Source: Agapetus fuscipes (taxonomy: Eukaryota > Arthropoda > Insecta > Trichoptera > Glossosomatidae). Taken from it: DNA of 64,000 nt. The stretch covers positions 9,982,001 through 10,046,000 of the forward strand of contig OX637334.1 of NCBI GenBank assembly GCA_951799405.1, written 5' to 3'. Positions 1-11,122 of this stretch are shown in pieces (positions within the stretch are counted from its first letter, which is position 1; every line of letters starts with the position of its first letter). Below the pieces are notes generated by a model. That model ran no database searches and was not told where the DNA came from. It was given only the letters and a program-made list of their open reading frames with translations. The translations under genes and the position numbers were made by a program.

Positions 1-288
1 CCTTTTTTTTTACCATATCTATATCTGAATATATCAAAGGTACGAATAAACCGATTTAAAATAGCTAGAATTAGAAAAAAAACATCGAAACCTTGAATAT
101 TTTCGCGGAACCCCTGAGAGCCTTCTACGGAACCCGAGGGTTCCGCGGAACACCATTCGGGAACCGCTGACATAGAGCATGTTACGCATATACGAAAATG
201 CTCACTTTTATACATACTTCATCACTCATTTGACGAAAAAAAAATAACTTTCGATTCAAAACAAAAGAAATGTCTCGCGCAACTAGCT

Positions 289-588
289 ACACATACATGA
301 GTAACTTCTTGCTGCGGTTTTATATCCGGCGAGTGGAACCTATATATTTTACAGGTAAGGCGCCTGACGCCAACCACTTCAGTTGAAGTTGGGGTTTCCC
401 AACTAACGAGGGGGCTGGTACTCGTCTCTTTTATGAAGGCTGAGTAAACCTTGCTGCTATTTTATTTTTGGGTTTGAAATAAACAACGAAATGGGAAATA
501 ATTTCTGACACCCTCAGTGGGATTCGAACCCGGACTCACGGCATGGAATGCAAGCACTCTACCAACTGAGCTATCGACCGGACAAAGG
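289..588 (-). repeat. SINE-A copy (tRNA-derived), near full length
   Basis: This is the reference copy of SINE-A. Read on the minus strand it starts with a tRNA-like head: an A box in TAGCTCAGTTGGTAGAGTGC and a B box close to GGTTCGAATCCC, i.e. an internal RNA polymerase III promoter. It continues with TGTCAGAAATTATTTCCC and a conserved body containing ACTCAGCCTTCA, and ends near ACACATATAGTGTAA. The anticodon-arm region is intact enough to resemble a tRNA, but the head runs straight into SINE body, so it is not a tRNA gene. Confidence 0.85.
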
Positions 589-1147
589 TCTCAAGGTTGT
601 AAAAGACAAAGAAATAAACTTCACACTTTTGAGCTATCTAATCATTGATCAATTTATGAGAAAAAAATGGCAGAAGTCAGTTTTTTCCCGAAGTAGTCCA
701 CATGCCATAAAATTTTGTAAGTATAGTGTAAACAATAAAAAAACATGAGATAACAGTGTGATCTTATATTTTTGACATAAAAAGAGACAAAAAATAAAAT
801 CCATTCTTGTCGGTTACCTGGAAGCTATGTTAGTATAAAGACCTCTAGTTACGCCCCAGGGCGTACACGTGTTTTGCCACGGCTCTGATGCTACGTCACA
901 TATTTTATATTTATCAATTTACGCGAAAAAATAAGAGTTTTGTAATACCTACCAAGAATTTTACAAGTAGTTCCTTATTTTGCATGTTTCAGTCACTCTT
1001 GTGTTTGACAAAACTGGGTGACATTTATAAGGTATAAAATGCTTTTAATTGCCGTGCACCAGTGTCTAGTCCACTATGTTATACGTCAATGGCCCAAATA
1101 ATACGCTTTTAAATCACTATTCTAAAATGAGAAGTCATCATAATCCG
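589..1147. other. No recognisable feature
   Basis: AT-rich sequence between two SINE-A copies. No open frame resembling a protein and no repeat family named elsewhere here was seen. Confidence 0.5.
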
Positions 1148-1245
1148 TCCGGTCGATAGCTCAGTTGGTAGAGTGCTTGCATTCCATGCCGTGAGCTCAG
1201 GTTCGAATCCCACCGAGGGTGTCAGAAATTATTTCCCATTTCGTT
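1148..1245 (+). repeat. SINE-A head fragment
   Basis: Contains the complete tRNA-like head (A box, anticodon arm, B box GGTTCGAATCCCACC) and the start of the body to ATTTCCCATTTCG. It is then directly joined to a SINE-B head. Fused Pol III heads could arise by insertion of one SINE into another. Confidence 0.85.
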
Positions 1246-1248
1246 TTC

Positions 1249-1489
1249 ACCGGTCCGTAGCTCAGTGGTAACACTGCGGACTCTAAATGGGAAGGTTGTG
1301 GGTTCAATTCCCGGCGGAGCACAAAAAATATACCATTTATATTTTCAAATTTGCTCTTCGCTGGGTTGAAAAATTCGTAAAACCTTTACCAATGACCGGT
1401 CACCAAAGGTCCATCCAGCCTTACAGCAACTGGGTCTTGCTTGAGAATTGGCGCTTTGTAGCGACAACGATCAAGCTCGTAAAAAGGTC
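1249..1489 (+). repeat. SINE-B copy without 5S head
   Basis: SINE-B begins here at its tRNA-like part (CCGGTCCGTAGCTCAGTGG, then B-box-like GGTTCAATTCCCGG). Its body has TTTGCTCTTCGCTGGGTTGA and TGAGAATTGGCGCTTTGTAG. It lacks the 5S-rRNA-like leader of the copies at 16002 and 50994. It is sandwiched between SINE-A sequences upstream and downstream, giving an A-B-A composite. Confidence 0.85.
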
Positions 1490-1905
1490 GATAGCTCAAT
1501 TGGTAGAATGCTTGCATTCCATGCCGAGAGCAAGGGTTCGATCTCAAAGGTGTACTCAGCCTTCACAAGAAATGAGAACCAGCCCCCCCGGGAGCTGGGA
1601 AACCCCCACTTCAACTTAAAGTGGTTGGTGTGAGGCCGGCCCCCTTACCTGTAAAAATAAATAGGTCCCGAAGCGCCACATGCGACCCCTTCGGGGATAA
1701 CGCAGGCAAGAAGTTACACTATGTGTGTAGCTTAGTTGCGTCGTTGTTTATTTCAAACCCAAAAATAAAATACCAGCAAGGTTTACTCAGCCTTCACAAA
1801 AGAGATGAGAACCAGCCCCCTTACCTGTAAAAATAAATAGGTGTAACTCGGCACATGCGACCCCTTCGGAGATAACGCGGCAAGAAGTTACACTATATGT
1901 GTACT
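1490..1905 (+). repeat. SINE-A copy with internal duplication
   Basis: Starts with a degenerate tRNA-like head (GGTCGATAGCTCAATTGG) and runs through the SINE-A body to the GTTACACTATATGTGTA end. At about 1745 the body restarts at the CAAACCCAAAAATAAAATA segment and runs to the 3' end a second time, so two partial copies are fused. Confidence 0.8.
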
Positions 1906-2189
1906 TGTTAATGATCTGGGTATTTCTAAAACTAGGAATACTTCAGTCCGGGTGTTTCAAACTTGGCTTACGTGACTTTCAGGAGCGAGAATCCCATTAA
2001 AGCACATATACCTAAAGCATATGCAAAATTTGTCAAAAAATGCATTCAACCTTGAATTCTATTTAAGTTTTTGACAAAACTTAAATTAATTTACGGCATT
2101 TTTGAAAATTAGTTTTTTTCTCGACAAAAAGTGTGGATCGATAAGATTGGTGAGATTGTGAAATAACGGGATTTAAAAAAAAATAGATT

Positions 2190-2405
2190 TGTGAAGAGGA
2201 ACGCAATTCACCAACCTATTTTGCCTGGCCAGCTGTCTTCATGCGAAAGCAGAAGCTTGTGTGCATGCAATGACATCTGTTGAACCAGGTTTGAAGTTAA
2301 TGGTCAAATGGGCCAAACGTGATTTGAACCAGCGTTATTCTGTTCCAAATACGCTAGTCAAGAAGAGTGACTTGACTCCCTCGGCCATAACACCGGCCAT
2401 ATCCA
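2190..2405 (-). repeat. SINE-D copy (class II tRNA-like head)
   Basis: Read on the minus strand it starts GGTGTTATGGCCGAGGG, like a leucine- or serine-type tRNA with a long variable arm. A B-box-like GGTTCAAATCACG follows, then a body ending near GGCAAAATAGGTTGGTGAA. Other copies lie at 53282-53525 and, as a fragment, at 31690-31775. Confidence 0.7.
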
Positions 2406-3556
2406 AAGTGTAAAAAAATGTGTGAAAAAGGCGATGGATATGAATGAATGGAAAGAGATATGGGTATCGCCGTCGAAATTTGTACCTTTTGTCTTGTGCG
2501 TGTGTCCCCTAATGATTTTCAGCTTTTTCATAAAAACTGGTGATCTCTACTGAATTCTAAAATTATCAGAGTAAAGTATATAAAAAGCGTATCCAAATAC
2601 AAAAAAAACTGCAAAAAACATTAAGTGGCGATGTAATTAAAAAATAAAACAAAAACGCCTTTTTTCCATTCCCATACAAATTTTACATGTCCGCAACCCG
2701 TTTTTGACCCTTTGATGGCATGATACGATCAAAATAGTCAAACGTTTTTAAAGTTGAGTATTTTTGCATATACCTTAGTAACGTATCTTTCATTTTCTGT
2801 ACTAGCCACAATAATATTTACTTATTTAAACACGAAATATTGATTGCTAAGGGTTGTCTCCATTTTTGGCTCCGAAATTTTTCTTTTAGTATGTTACCAA
2901 TTCCATTGGAACTGACAAAAATCTTGCAATCTTAAGTATTTGTTCACGTATGGTAACTCTTTGATGTAGTGTGGACAACACAAAAAAACTCATTCGATAC
3001 CTTCATTTTCTTTTGAGAACGTTTACATCAGACTCGGGAATTTGTCGTGTGTGTTTTGAGTGGAAGTTAGCTTGGCATTATTAAGGTATGTATTCGAATA
3101 TGTTGTCAGTTGTATATTTTTTACTTAGATCCATTAATTCTTTTAATGATTGTATGTTTTTATCATTGCTGACAGTATTATTTTTCAAATGGCACAAGTT
3201 TAAGGTAATGTCGGGCGGTTTTTTATTTACAATCTTTACCGTATGTTACCAGTATTAAGGTGTATTCACGTAGGTTTAAAAAAATACACCTACTTACCGT
3301 TAATTTATGGTTGACTAACAAATAACATTTACGTACCTAATTGAAACATAAAACTATCTAATCAACCTTTCTACATGCTATTAATATTTTAAATGCACCG
3401 TTTGATGTTTGTTATTCAAAATAGCAAAAAGGTTTATTCCGTGATCTGTGGGCTAAACGATTAAATGAAATTTGGACCACAGAGGTACCTAATTTTTATA
3501 TCGGTGCTGGATACTGTGAAAAATGTACGCAAAAAAAAACATTGCCTATCTATCTA
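2406..3556. other. Mostly unassigned AT-rich DNA
   Basis: At 2420-2480 the motif GATGGATATGAATGAATGG matches the 3' end of the RTE-like LINE seen at 7860 and 20430. The rest shows no recognisable gene or repeat. Confidence 0.45.
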
Positions 3557-3784
3557 AATCTATGATAATCTATAATCTAAGTTACAAAAATATATTGCAT
3601 TTAAGACTTTAAGTTCGTACTTAAACATGCTGCATGTGAACCTACAATATAGAACCCAATCTCAAATGAACATAAACCCTGCAACTCTTGCCGACCTTAC
3701 CTGACACAATGGTAACATTGGTAAAGTGAACCATTTTTTACAGTATGAGTGGTCAGCTTCATACTAACCTATAAGTCAAGGAAA
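3557..3784 (-). repeat. RepC copy
   Basis: RepC is the most abundant repeat here. In its own orientation it starts CTTGACTTATAGGTTGGTAT, carries GGTTCACTTTGCCAATGTC, a CCCTG-TTT-CAGGG hairpin and GTTGCAGGG, and then TGTAAGCGCGAACTT and TGTCTGCTTGTGGG. It ends TTTGCAACTTAGATTATAG with a variable GATTATA run. It has no clear A/B boxes, no consistent terminal inverted repeats and no coding potential. This copy is on the minus strand. Confidence 0.85.
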
Positions 3785-4105
3785 CTTATTGAAATACAAT
3801 AAACGAACGATTTTAGGTAGTTATTAAATGTGCGTATTCATATTTTTATTAAACATTCATAGACAAACAACATTCATATTTATAGACATTCAAAATGGTG
3901 CTCTTATATTTTTTACTGAACAGTGTTTACGAACTGCTATAAAATCTTGTATTCGTCGTCGAAAAAAGAAATGAGATATCTAAATGTAAAAAAACCTAAT
4001 TTTTCGAACCTGTCCGTCATTTTGAATAGACCTTAATTTAACTCACGATGTTTTCGTTTTCTTGAATCTTGCCGGTCGACAGTTATGGTACAAATTTAAA
4101 CGGCG

Positions 4106-4156
4106 TTACCCATATGCAAGGATAGGAGAAAATGGAGGCAACTCTGCAAAGGCCAG
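4106..4156 (+). repeat. RTE-like LINE 3' end fragment
   Basis: GGAGAAAATGGAGGCAACTC resembles the terminal coding segment of the RTE-like elements at 20430 and 61618. Too short to translate usefully. Confidence 0.45.
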
Positions 4157-4787
4157 TCTATCTATATCTATAAAGAAGGATGTATGTATGTATGTATGTA
4201 TGTATGTATGTATGTATGTATGTATGTATGTATGTATGTATGTATGTATGTATGTCCCCTATAGACTCATAAACCGCTCATCCGATTTTGACGAAATTTT
4301 CAGGAAACATGTAACATATTCTTAGAACGAATCCTGTGAAGTTTGATGGTGATCAAATAAACAGTGGTTCTCAATTCTCGATATTTCAGCAACGAGGTCG
4401 GTAAATTTTGAAACCACCCAATAGAAGAAGACCATTATATTCAACTACAATACATAATCTTAGTTGCAAATATACATTTACATTAAAGATTCATATAAAA
4501 TGCATGCTCACAAGTAGACACATGTAAGTTCACGCTTACAAATGCTGCATGTGCACCCACTCATAATTTAAAATCCAAATCTAAAATGAACAACCCAGTA
4601 ACTTTTACTTTACGCCAACTTGAAATGGATGTTATTCAGCTCCTGAGTGGCTTGACACTCATTTCTTATGAAGGCTGAGTAAGCCTTGCCGGTATTTTAT
4701 TTTGGGTTTAAAATAAACACTGAAACGGGAAATAATTTCTGACATATTCGGTGGGATTCTAACTCGAGATCTCGGCATGGAATGCAA
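4157..4787. repeat. Tandem duplication, unit 1
   Basis: First of two about 0.63 kb units. Order in each: TCTATCTATATCTATAAAG, a (TATG)n microsatellite, a segment with CGCTCATCCGATTTTGACG, part of a RepC copy (minus) and a truncated SINE-A (minus). The second unit starts at the same TCTATC motif, with few substitutions and a shorter microsatellite. Confidence 0.8.
4182..4255. repeat. (TATG)n microsatellite
   Basis: About 18 tandem TATG units. A small open frame through it (MYVCMYVC repeats) is an artefact of the repeat. Confidence 0.95.
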
Positions 4788-5435
4788 TCTATCTATCTAT
4801 ATCTATAAAGAAGGATGTGTGTATGTATGTATGTATGTATGTATGTATGTATGTATGTATGTATGTATGTATGTTCCCTATACTCATAAACCGCTCATCC
4901 GATTTTGACGAAATTTTCAGGAAACATGTAACATATTTTTAGAATGAATCCTGTGAAGTTTGATGGTGATCAAATAAACAATGGTTCTCAATTCTCAATA
5001 TTTCAGCAACGAGGTCGGTAAATTTTGAAACCACCCAATAGAAGAAGACCATTATATTCAACTACAATACATAATCTTAGTTGCAAATATACATTTACAT
5101 TAAAGATTCATATAAAATGCATGCTCACAAGTAGACACATGTAAGTTCACGCTTACAAATGCTGCATGTGTACCTACTCATAATTTAAAATCCAAATCTA
5201 AAATGAACAACCCAGTAACTTTTACTTTACGCCAACTTGAAATGGATGTTATTCAGCTCCTGAGTGGCTTGACACTCATTTCTTATGAAGGCTGAGTAAG
5301 CCTTGCCGGTATTTTATTTTGGGTTAGAAATAAACACTGAAACGAGAAATAAATTCTGACAACTTCAGTGGGATTCTAACTCGAGATCTCGGCATGGAAT
5401 GCAGTTACTCTACCAACTAAGCTATAGACCGGACT
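4788..5435. repeat. Tandem duplication, unit 2
   Basis: Second unit of the duplication. It contains (TATG)n at 4819-4874, the RepC part at about 5066-5232 and SINE-A (minus) at about 5233-5435. Its SINE-A reaches the head end (AGCTATAGACCGGAC), whereas unit 1 stops at GGCATGGAATGCAA. Confidence 0.8.
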
Positions 5436-5466
5436 TTTTACAAATATGGTGGATCGATATCGGTTT

Positions 5467-6018
5467 GGTTAGGGGTAAGCAACCTGCGGCTCACCAGCCA
5501 CATGCGGCTCTTTGGGTGTGAAGTTACGGCTCTTTAGCTTCATACGCAAATATAAAAAAAACACAGAATTATACTTCTGATCGAAAAAAACTAAATCGTT
5601 CTGAATCGATTAACGATCTCTCCGCTACTTGTACTCGCTTTTCACCCTCCCCTCGCCCCATCGACGCTATTTATTGTTGGCAAAAAAACATTTGTGGCTC
5701 TTTACAAATCCAAATCCAAAATAAGATATGTATCATTTGAGATTCACATCAAATGCATTCCCATAAGCAGACACGCATAATTTCGCGCTCACACATACCG
5801 CATGTGGAACTACAATATAAAAACCCAATCTTAAATGAACATAAGCCCTGCAACTCTTGCCGACCTTCCCTGAAACAGGGGCGACATTGGCAAAGTGAAC
5901 CATTTTTTACAGTATGGGTGGTCAGCCTCATACCAACCTATAAGTCAAGGAAAAACTTTGAAATTTGTAAATTGTAATTTTTGGCTCTTCCGACTCAAAA
6001 GGTTGCCGACCCTTGGCC
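5467..6018. mobile_element. hAT-type MITE with nested RepC
   Basis: The ends are inverted: TAGGGGTAAGCAACCT on the left and AGGTTGCCGACCCTTG on the right, similar to hAT termini (CAGGGGTCGGCAACC type). The subterminal region is rich in GCGGCTC. A RepC copy (minus) is nested at 5722-5953. No convincing 8 bp TSD and no transposase were seen. Confidence 0.55.
5722..5953 (-). repeat. RepC copy
   Basis: Nearly complete RepC from the GATACATATCT-like end to CCTTGACTTATAGG, nested in a hAT-type MITE. Confidence 0.85.
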
Positions 6019-6749
6019 TAGACAAAAGTTCCAAATTAAAAAATGTTATTCAAGTATTCCAAGCTGAATTTTAGAAATGTAAGAAAGCTTTTATATCCCG
6101 CACTTATAAAAAATACGATAAACGAAAGTTCGTAGGTCACAACTAGAAGACCATATTGAAATATATTATTATTATTAAAACCTTTTATTGAAACATACTT
6201 TTAATTAAAATATACATAATATAGTTGTTTTTTCAAAAAACGCATTTCTGTAAAATTATATACTCACCACAAATTTAAAGATCGTTTTTTTCTCGGCGGT
6301 TAAAAGTCTTTCTTCTATGTGACAATGGTCCAAAGCAACCAAGATAAACAAAATGTTTGCCTTTTACCTAACCCAGCCGTGCGACTTACAATTTTGTTGT
6401 CAATAGAAAATGTTCCGTGTGCACTACCTAAAACTTTCACATATTGAAATAATGGATAGAGCACATTTTAAATGTGGGGAAAAAATGTGAATTCACTTGG
6501 CCGGGATAAAGACAGGACAGGGAGTCAAAAATTCAACATAAATTAAACACTTTTATGGAGAGTGCATCATATTGTATGAAGCATTTTCCCCAACTGCATA
6601 CGTTTCACAGTGCGGTTACATTGAAAAATATTCCTGATTGTTTGGAATACATTTATTTCTTCACTTTGCTCAAAGAGTATAGTGAATTTTATAGATTAGT
6701 TCTTTAATTGTATGATTATAAAATTTAATTTATTGTTTATATTCTTTTC
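6018..6749. other. No recognisable feature
   Basis: AT-rich, stop-dense in all frames; no repeat family named here was recognised. Confidence 0.45.
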
Positions 6750-6975
6750 TTGTATGGGTCAATATGCATCTGACCAACTATAAATAGAAAATGGTTCACT
6801 CTGCCAATGTCACCCCTGATTCAGGGAAGGTCAGCAAAGAGTTGCAGGGTGTATGTTCATTTGAGATTTGGGTTTTTATGTTGTAGGTTCACACGCAGAC
6901 TGTGCAAGTGTGAACTTATACGTGTCTGCTTGTGGGCATGCACTTAATGTGAATTCCAAATGTAACAATTATACT
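6750..6975 (+). repeat. RepC copy
   Basis: Diverged copy (GGTTCACTCTGCCAATGTC, GGTCAGCAAAGAGTTGCAGGG) in direct tandem with the next copy. Confidence 0.8.
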
Positions 6976-6985
6976 CTTATATTAT

Positions 6986-7275
6986 TACTCCTTGATTGAT
7001 AGGTTGGTATGCGGCTGACCACCCATACTGTAAAAAATGGTTCACTTTGCCAATGTCACCCCTGCTTCAGGGAAGGTCGGCAAGAGTTGCAGGGCTTATG
7101 TTCATTTGAGATTGGGGTTTTTATATTGTAGGTCCACATGCAGCATGTGTAAGCGCGAAATTATGCATGTCTGCTTGTGGGAATGCATTTAATATGAATC
7201 TCAAATGATACATATCTTTGCAGCTTAGATTTAGATTTAGATTTAGATATCCATGCAACTTAGAATAGATTAGAT
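6986..7275 (+). repeat. RepC copy
   Basis: Well-preserved copy starting CCTTGATTGATAGGTTGG and ending in a TTAGAT run. Together with the preceding copy it forms a head-to-tail pair. Confidence 0.85.
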
Positions 7276-7499
7276 GAGTGACGTTACATAGCCGATTTTT
7301 TTTTATCTTAAATATAAATGGAGCACCGCAATCGATTTTCCCTATGCTTGGCTCTGCTGCTTAACAGTTGTACCTAGACCTTTTTTTTTAGAAAACGTGA
7401 AGATTAACCTAGAGATAAATTGTGTGAAGCTTGATTCCGATTAGCACACTTTTTTTTTTGATCCTGTTGTTTCCTCTTTTATCTGTAGAAAAAAATTGA

Positions 7500-7546
7500 T
7501 ACCACATGCCCAAATGGCGTAGTGAAACACGCCGGGTACTGCTAGT
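7500..7546 (+). mobile_element. Helitron-like 3' terminus
   Basis: The sequence GGCGT-AGTGAAAC-ACGCC can form a 5 bp stem; it is followed by GGGTACTG and CTAG|T. A short hairpin about 10 bp before CTAG or CTAGT is the usual 3' end of Helitrons, which insert between A and T. The matching 5' end was not fixed; TCTATCTATATC at 4157 or 4788 is a candidate. No Rep/helicase gene is visible. Confidence 0.5.
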
Positions 7547-7799
7547 AATCTATAATAATCTATAATCTAAGTTGCAAGGATATATTCATTCAAAGCTCTC
7601 AGATGTATGCCCACAAACAAACACGTGTAGTTCGCGCTTACAAATGCTGATTGTGTACTTACAAATAAAATCCTAACCTCAAATGAACATAAGCCCTGCA
7701 ACTCTTGCCGACATTCCCTGAAACAGGGGTAACATTGGCAAAGTGAACCATTTTTTACAGGATGGGTGGTCAGCCTCATATCAACCTATAAGTCAAGGA
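7547..7799 (-). repeat. RepC copy
   Basis: Complete minus-strand copy, immediately adjacent to the Helitron-like CTAGT end. Confidence 0.85.
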
Positions 7800-7827
7800 A
7801 TACGAGCAATAAATAACATTTAAGTAT

Positions 7828-8147
7828 AAAAAAAAAAAAAAAAAAACAACAACAACTCCTTTTATTATGACTCTGGATATCCCATTCACTCGCTTTTTCG
7901 AAAATTTGGTCCATCCATACCTTTCTCGGTCTTCTCTTCCACGACATCCATCAATTCTTGCAGCATATACTTTCTTCGTCAGTCTTTCCTCATTCATTCT
8001 CTTCAAATGTCCAAACCATCTAAGTATACTTCTCTTAATCTTTACTTTCACACTTTCTCTTACACCACATTCCTCTCTAACAAAATCATTCCTCACCCTA
8101 TCACTCCATCTTTTTCCAATCATACTTCTTAAGTAGTCCATATCCAC
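7828..8147 (-). pseudogene. RTE-like LINE, C-terminal reverse transcriptase fragment
   Basis: The minus frame reads SILRWFGHLKRMNEERLTKK, the typical (R)WxGH(L/V)xRM..RL motif after the RT domain of RTE/BovB-type LINEs, followed by a degenerate GRPRxRW-like stretch. A 17 bp A tract at 7828 separates it from the RepC copy. It is 5'-truncated. Shorter pieces of the same 3' end lie at 2420, 4106, 20430, 36640, 49930 and 61618. Confidence 0.7.
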
Positions 8148-8189
8148 TGTATGTAATAAGAATAAATTAACTGTTCCAAAACCATGTAA

Positions 8190-8345
8190 TAAAGCAAAGA
8201 ACTTGGATTGTGCCTTTTGTATGGCCGGCCCTGTGCTGTGGAATGCCCTACCTCATGAGCTTAGAGCCGTAGAGAGTGCAAGTGCGCTTAGGTGGGGATC
8301 GAACAAATGCTTGTTTTGGAGATTTTACAGTTGAATAGTGCCCTT
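8190..8345 (+). pseudogene. Non-LTR reverse transcriptase C-terminal fragment
   Basis: The plus frame reads GPVLWNALPHELRAVESASA, resembling the LWN-LP segment near the C-terminus of CR1/Jockey-type ORF2 proteins. No catalytic motifs remain. Confidence 0.5.
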
Positions 8346-9128
8346 GGAGTGATTTATCGCAAAACTGCACTATCAATATTATTATGACCGAGTTAGTTGC
8401 AGTTGAAGTCTCAGCAAACAAACGTCGCAGTGACTATAAATTATAGTGACTATGATCCTTAGCAATCAATAACAAAATATAAGCTTTCCTTTCCATTGAC
8501 ATCGCAGCCGTGTGATATTTTTTTGTCATTTGAATTTGAATATTTTAAATTAAAAAGACGTAGGTATTTCCCAAACTTTATTTTTCTCCCCAACTTAACC
8601 TTGAGATGAGAATGGAAAAATACGCTAAAAGCTTCGGCTTATGAAATCACCATTGAAGTTCTATTTTCAATACGCCACAAAGGGGAGCTATTGAAAGAAA
8701 TGTACAACCATTATCATCATTTTTGTCAGCATGGGAAAATGTAATATACGTTCAGTTTCATGTTTCTGGAGCTTATGTATAGTACTGCTATAATTATTTA
8801 GTACCTACATAAGATGGTAATTATTATCTTTATAATTTTATCGTTATAGTTTGTAAGTAGGTCATAATATACATACCTGTATAGTAGAAATAATAATGCA
8901 CCGATGTACTAGAATAATCTCGAGCTTTCTACTAATATCATATATAGGGCCGAATCAAATGGACCTTTCTGGTAGAGCAAGTTTACTTATATATGGATGA
9001 ATTTACGTGGTAGAGGGAATAGTTGGTACTACTGAGTACAAGTCAAGAAACACAAATTGTAAAATAATTTCTCTTTAACAATTCTGGTAAAAAAATCTTC
9101 AGAAATTTTTCAATGATTGATGGCTTAC
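8346..9128. other. GST intron or 3' flank, no recognisable exon
   Basis: I looked on the minus strand for the terminal GST exon (LTIAD motif after an acceptor) and did not find it here or further down to position 1. Confidence 0.4.
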
Positions 9129-9245
9129 CTCTTCACTAGCGATCCATTTTGTGTTCTTACAGAACATGTTGAGGAGTCTATAGTTTTTCAGGATCTCGTC
9201 AAAATGGTCTTTGCAATTTTCTGGATTGTTTGAAAAAAATCCTCC
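9129..9245 (-). CDS. GST gene, third coding exon
   Basis: This short exon has 39 codons in phase 0, from TTTCAG|GGA at 9245 to GAAGAG|GTAAGC at 9129. It encodes part of the helical C-terminal domain, including ILKNYRLLNMF and NTKWIASEE. That matches the helix and (K/Y)W(I/V)A segment preceding the LTIAD motif of insect GSTs. The three exons give 47+67+39 = 153 residues with no stop or frame conflict, of about 215-220 expected. The final exon with LTIAD and the C-terminus was not recognised between here and position 1. Intron 2 is 3.8 kb and holds SINE-A, SINE-B and foldback elements. Confidence 0.8.
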
Positions 9246-9327
9246 CTGAAACAAAAAAAAAAGCTTTGTATTCCATCTGTTATCTCTTATCTGTTATCTT
9301 TAATCTTCACGAAATATTTCACTTTGT

Positions 9328-9535
9328 TCGTTGACTTAAAGGTTGGTACTGGACTGACCACCAATATAAAAAAATGGTTCACTTTGCCAATGTCATCCCT
9401 GTTTCAGGGAAGGTCGGTAAAGGCTGTAGTTTTATGTTAATTTGAAATTTGAATTTGTAAGTACACATATAACATTTATACAGCACATGTCTGCTTGTGG
9501 GCATATATTTAATAAGAATCTTGAGTGTTTATAAA
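9328..9535 (+). repeat. RepC copy
   Basis: Plus-strand copy inside GST intron 2 (TTGACTTAAAGGTTGGTACT to GTGTTTATAAATAG). Confidence 0.8.
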
Positions 9536-10155
9536 TAGATTATAAATATGAGATTATTAATTATAGTTTATTTATTTATTTTAGGCATCCTCAGAAGCAG
9601 TATTTTTTTGAGGCGAAAATATTTGAACCAAAAAATAAAAATAAAATGAGAATTAAAACTGCTTTTTTTTTAAATACATACAATGGACTTTCACTATTTG
9701 AACTACCAAACCCTAACAAATATATTAATTATAGTGTCGACTTTCCCTGAAACATTATAAAAAGCATTTTTTCTCATGATAATATTATCGCACTTACATG
9801 TGGAATAAAAAATAAAAAATGGTTATCGTTGTTTTCATGATCTGTTTCTCATATTTCCAACTTCTTCGCTATTTTTATTGCAGGCTAGGGTTACAGGCGA
9901 CATCGCGAAAATCGAGAAAGAAAAATGGCGCACTCAATCTTTGCTGTTTTAATCGCTGTATCTGTATGAAGATCGTACACGCACTTATTGCGAAAATACA
10001 CACTAACGCGTTGTGTCTGAAATAATAATAGCAATACTTTGTATTACAGCGTAGTCAAGCGGAGGATACAATACATGACCATAAATGACAATTTAAATTC
10101 AATGATAAAATAAAGGAAAACAATGCGTAGAAGAAAATAAAGTACCGAAAAAAAG
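9536..10155. other. GST intron 2, no further feature
   Basis: AT-rich intronic sequence; the open frame at 9819-10025 resembles nothing known. Confidence 0.45.
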
Positions 10156-10157
10156 AC

Positions 10158-10306
10158 TGAGCTACGCTACAACGCTACGTATTACGCAACGCTACAACGC
10201 TACGTATTACGCTACGATACAACGCTACGTATTACGCTACGCTACAACGCTACGTATTACGCTACGCTACAACGCTACGTATTACGCTACGCTATCGCGC
10301 TACTAA
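10158..10306. repeat. 25 bp minisatellite
   Basis: About five to six imperfect copies of GCTACAACGCTACGTATTAC followed by GCTAC. Each unit itself contains the shorter motif ACGCTAC. Confidence 0.9.
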
Positions 10307-10321
10307 CCTACACATTCAGTG

Positions 10322-10484
10322 ATTTTTTTGCCGTAGAGTGGGTGGAACCTATTTATTTTAAAGGTAAGGGGCCGCATTTACGCCAACCACTTGAGATGAA
10401 GTTGAGGTTTTCCAGCTTCCCGAGGAGGTACTCATTTTTGTGAAGGATGTGTAAGCCTTGCCGGTATTTTATTTAAGACTCCGG
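10322..10484 (-). repeat. SINE-A, 3' part, split by a foldback element
   Basis: Reads from the GTAGAGTGGGTGGAACC region to CCGGTATTTTATTT, where a foldback element interrupts. The head continues at 11023-11122. Confidence 0.75.
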
Positions 10485-11022
10485 TCAAAAAAAAAATCCC
10501 GTTGTTTTTAAAAATATGTTTCTTATACTTTATGGCCTTAGTAAACGAGTGACATTAATAAAAAAAATCACGCGTGTTAAATAATTTTTTATCTTAATTG
10601 TAAAGTTATTTTTTTTTATAAAACTTAAAAAATGACGCCACGAAAAAATAATAAAAAAAACTCGTTTTTTTTTTTTTTTGCTAGCATTTTGTTGTTTTGT
10701 ATTTTGGAAATATTTTTTTCTTTATAATTATAGAATTATACAAATTCTAGTTTGCGGTGCGATTTTTAATAGAATAATGTGAATAGTTTTTGCGATAATA
10801 TGAAAAAACTGTTTTCAAGAATTTAATAAGTTAATTAGTTTCAGTTTTTTTTATTATTTTTTCGTGGCGTCATTTTTTAAGTTTTATAAAAAAAAATAAC
10901 TTTAAAATTAAGATAAAAAATTATTTAACACGCGTGATTTTTTTTATTAATGTCACTCGTTTACTAAGGCCATAAAGTATAAGAAACATATTTTTAAAAA
11001 CAACGGGATTTTTTTTAATGAA
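10485..11022. mobile_element. Long-palindrome foldback MITE in SINE-A
   Basis: Two arms of roughly 250 bp are inverted copies. The left outer arm has ATCCCGTTGTTTTTAAAAAT and the right has ATTTTTAAAAACAACGGGAT; both carry TATGGCCTTAGTAAACGAG and its complement. The internal motif (CTTTATGGxCTTAG) relates it to the TTAA-flanked elements at 11831 and 28680. It is non-coding and splits a SINE-A. Confidence 0.75.
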
Positions 11023-11122
11023 CACCGTAACGGGAAATCATTCCTGACATCCTCGGTGGGATTCCGATTCGAGCTCACGGCATGGAATGTAAGCACTCCA
11101 CCAACTAAGCTATCGACCGGAC
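11023..11122 (-). repeat. SINE-A, head part
   Basis: Head half of the SINE split at 10485, with B box and A box (TAAGCTATCGACCGGAC end). Confidence 0.75.

Noticed and set aside
1155..1227. Possible functional tRNA gene
   Set aside because: The tRNA-like head is followed by SINE-A body in every copy, lacks a clean acceptor stem pairing and occurs in many truncated copies; it is a SINE promoter.
4062..4325. 87-codon open frame
   Set aside because: It is mostly MYVC repeats from the (TATG)n tract.
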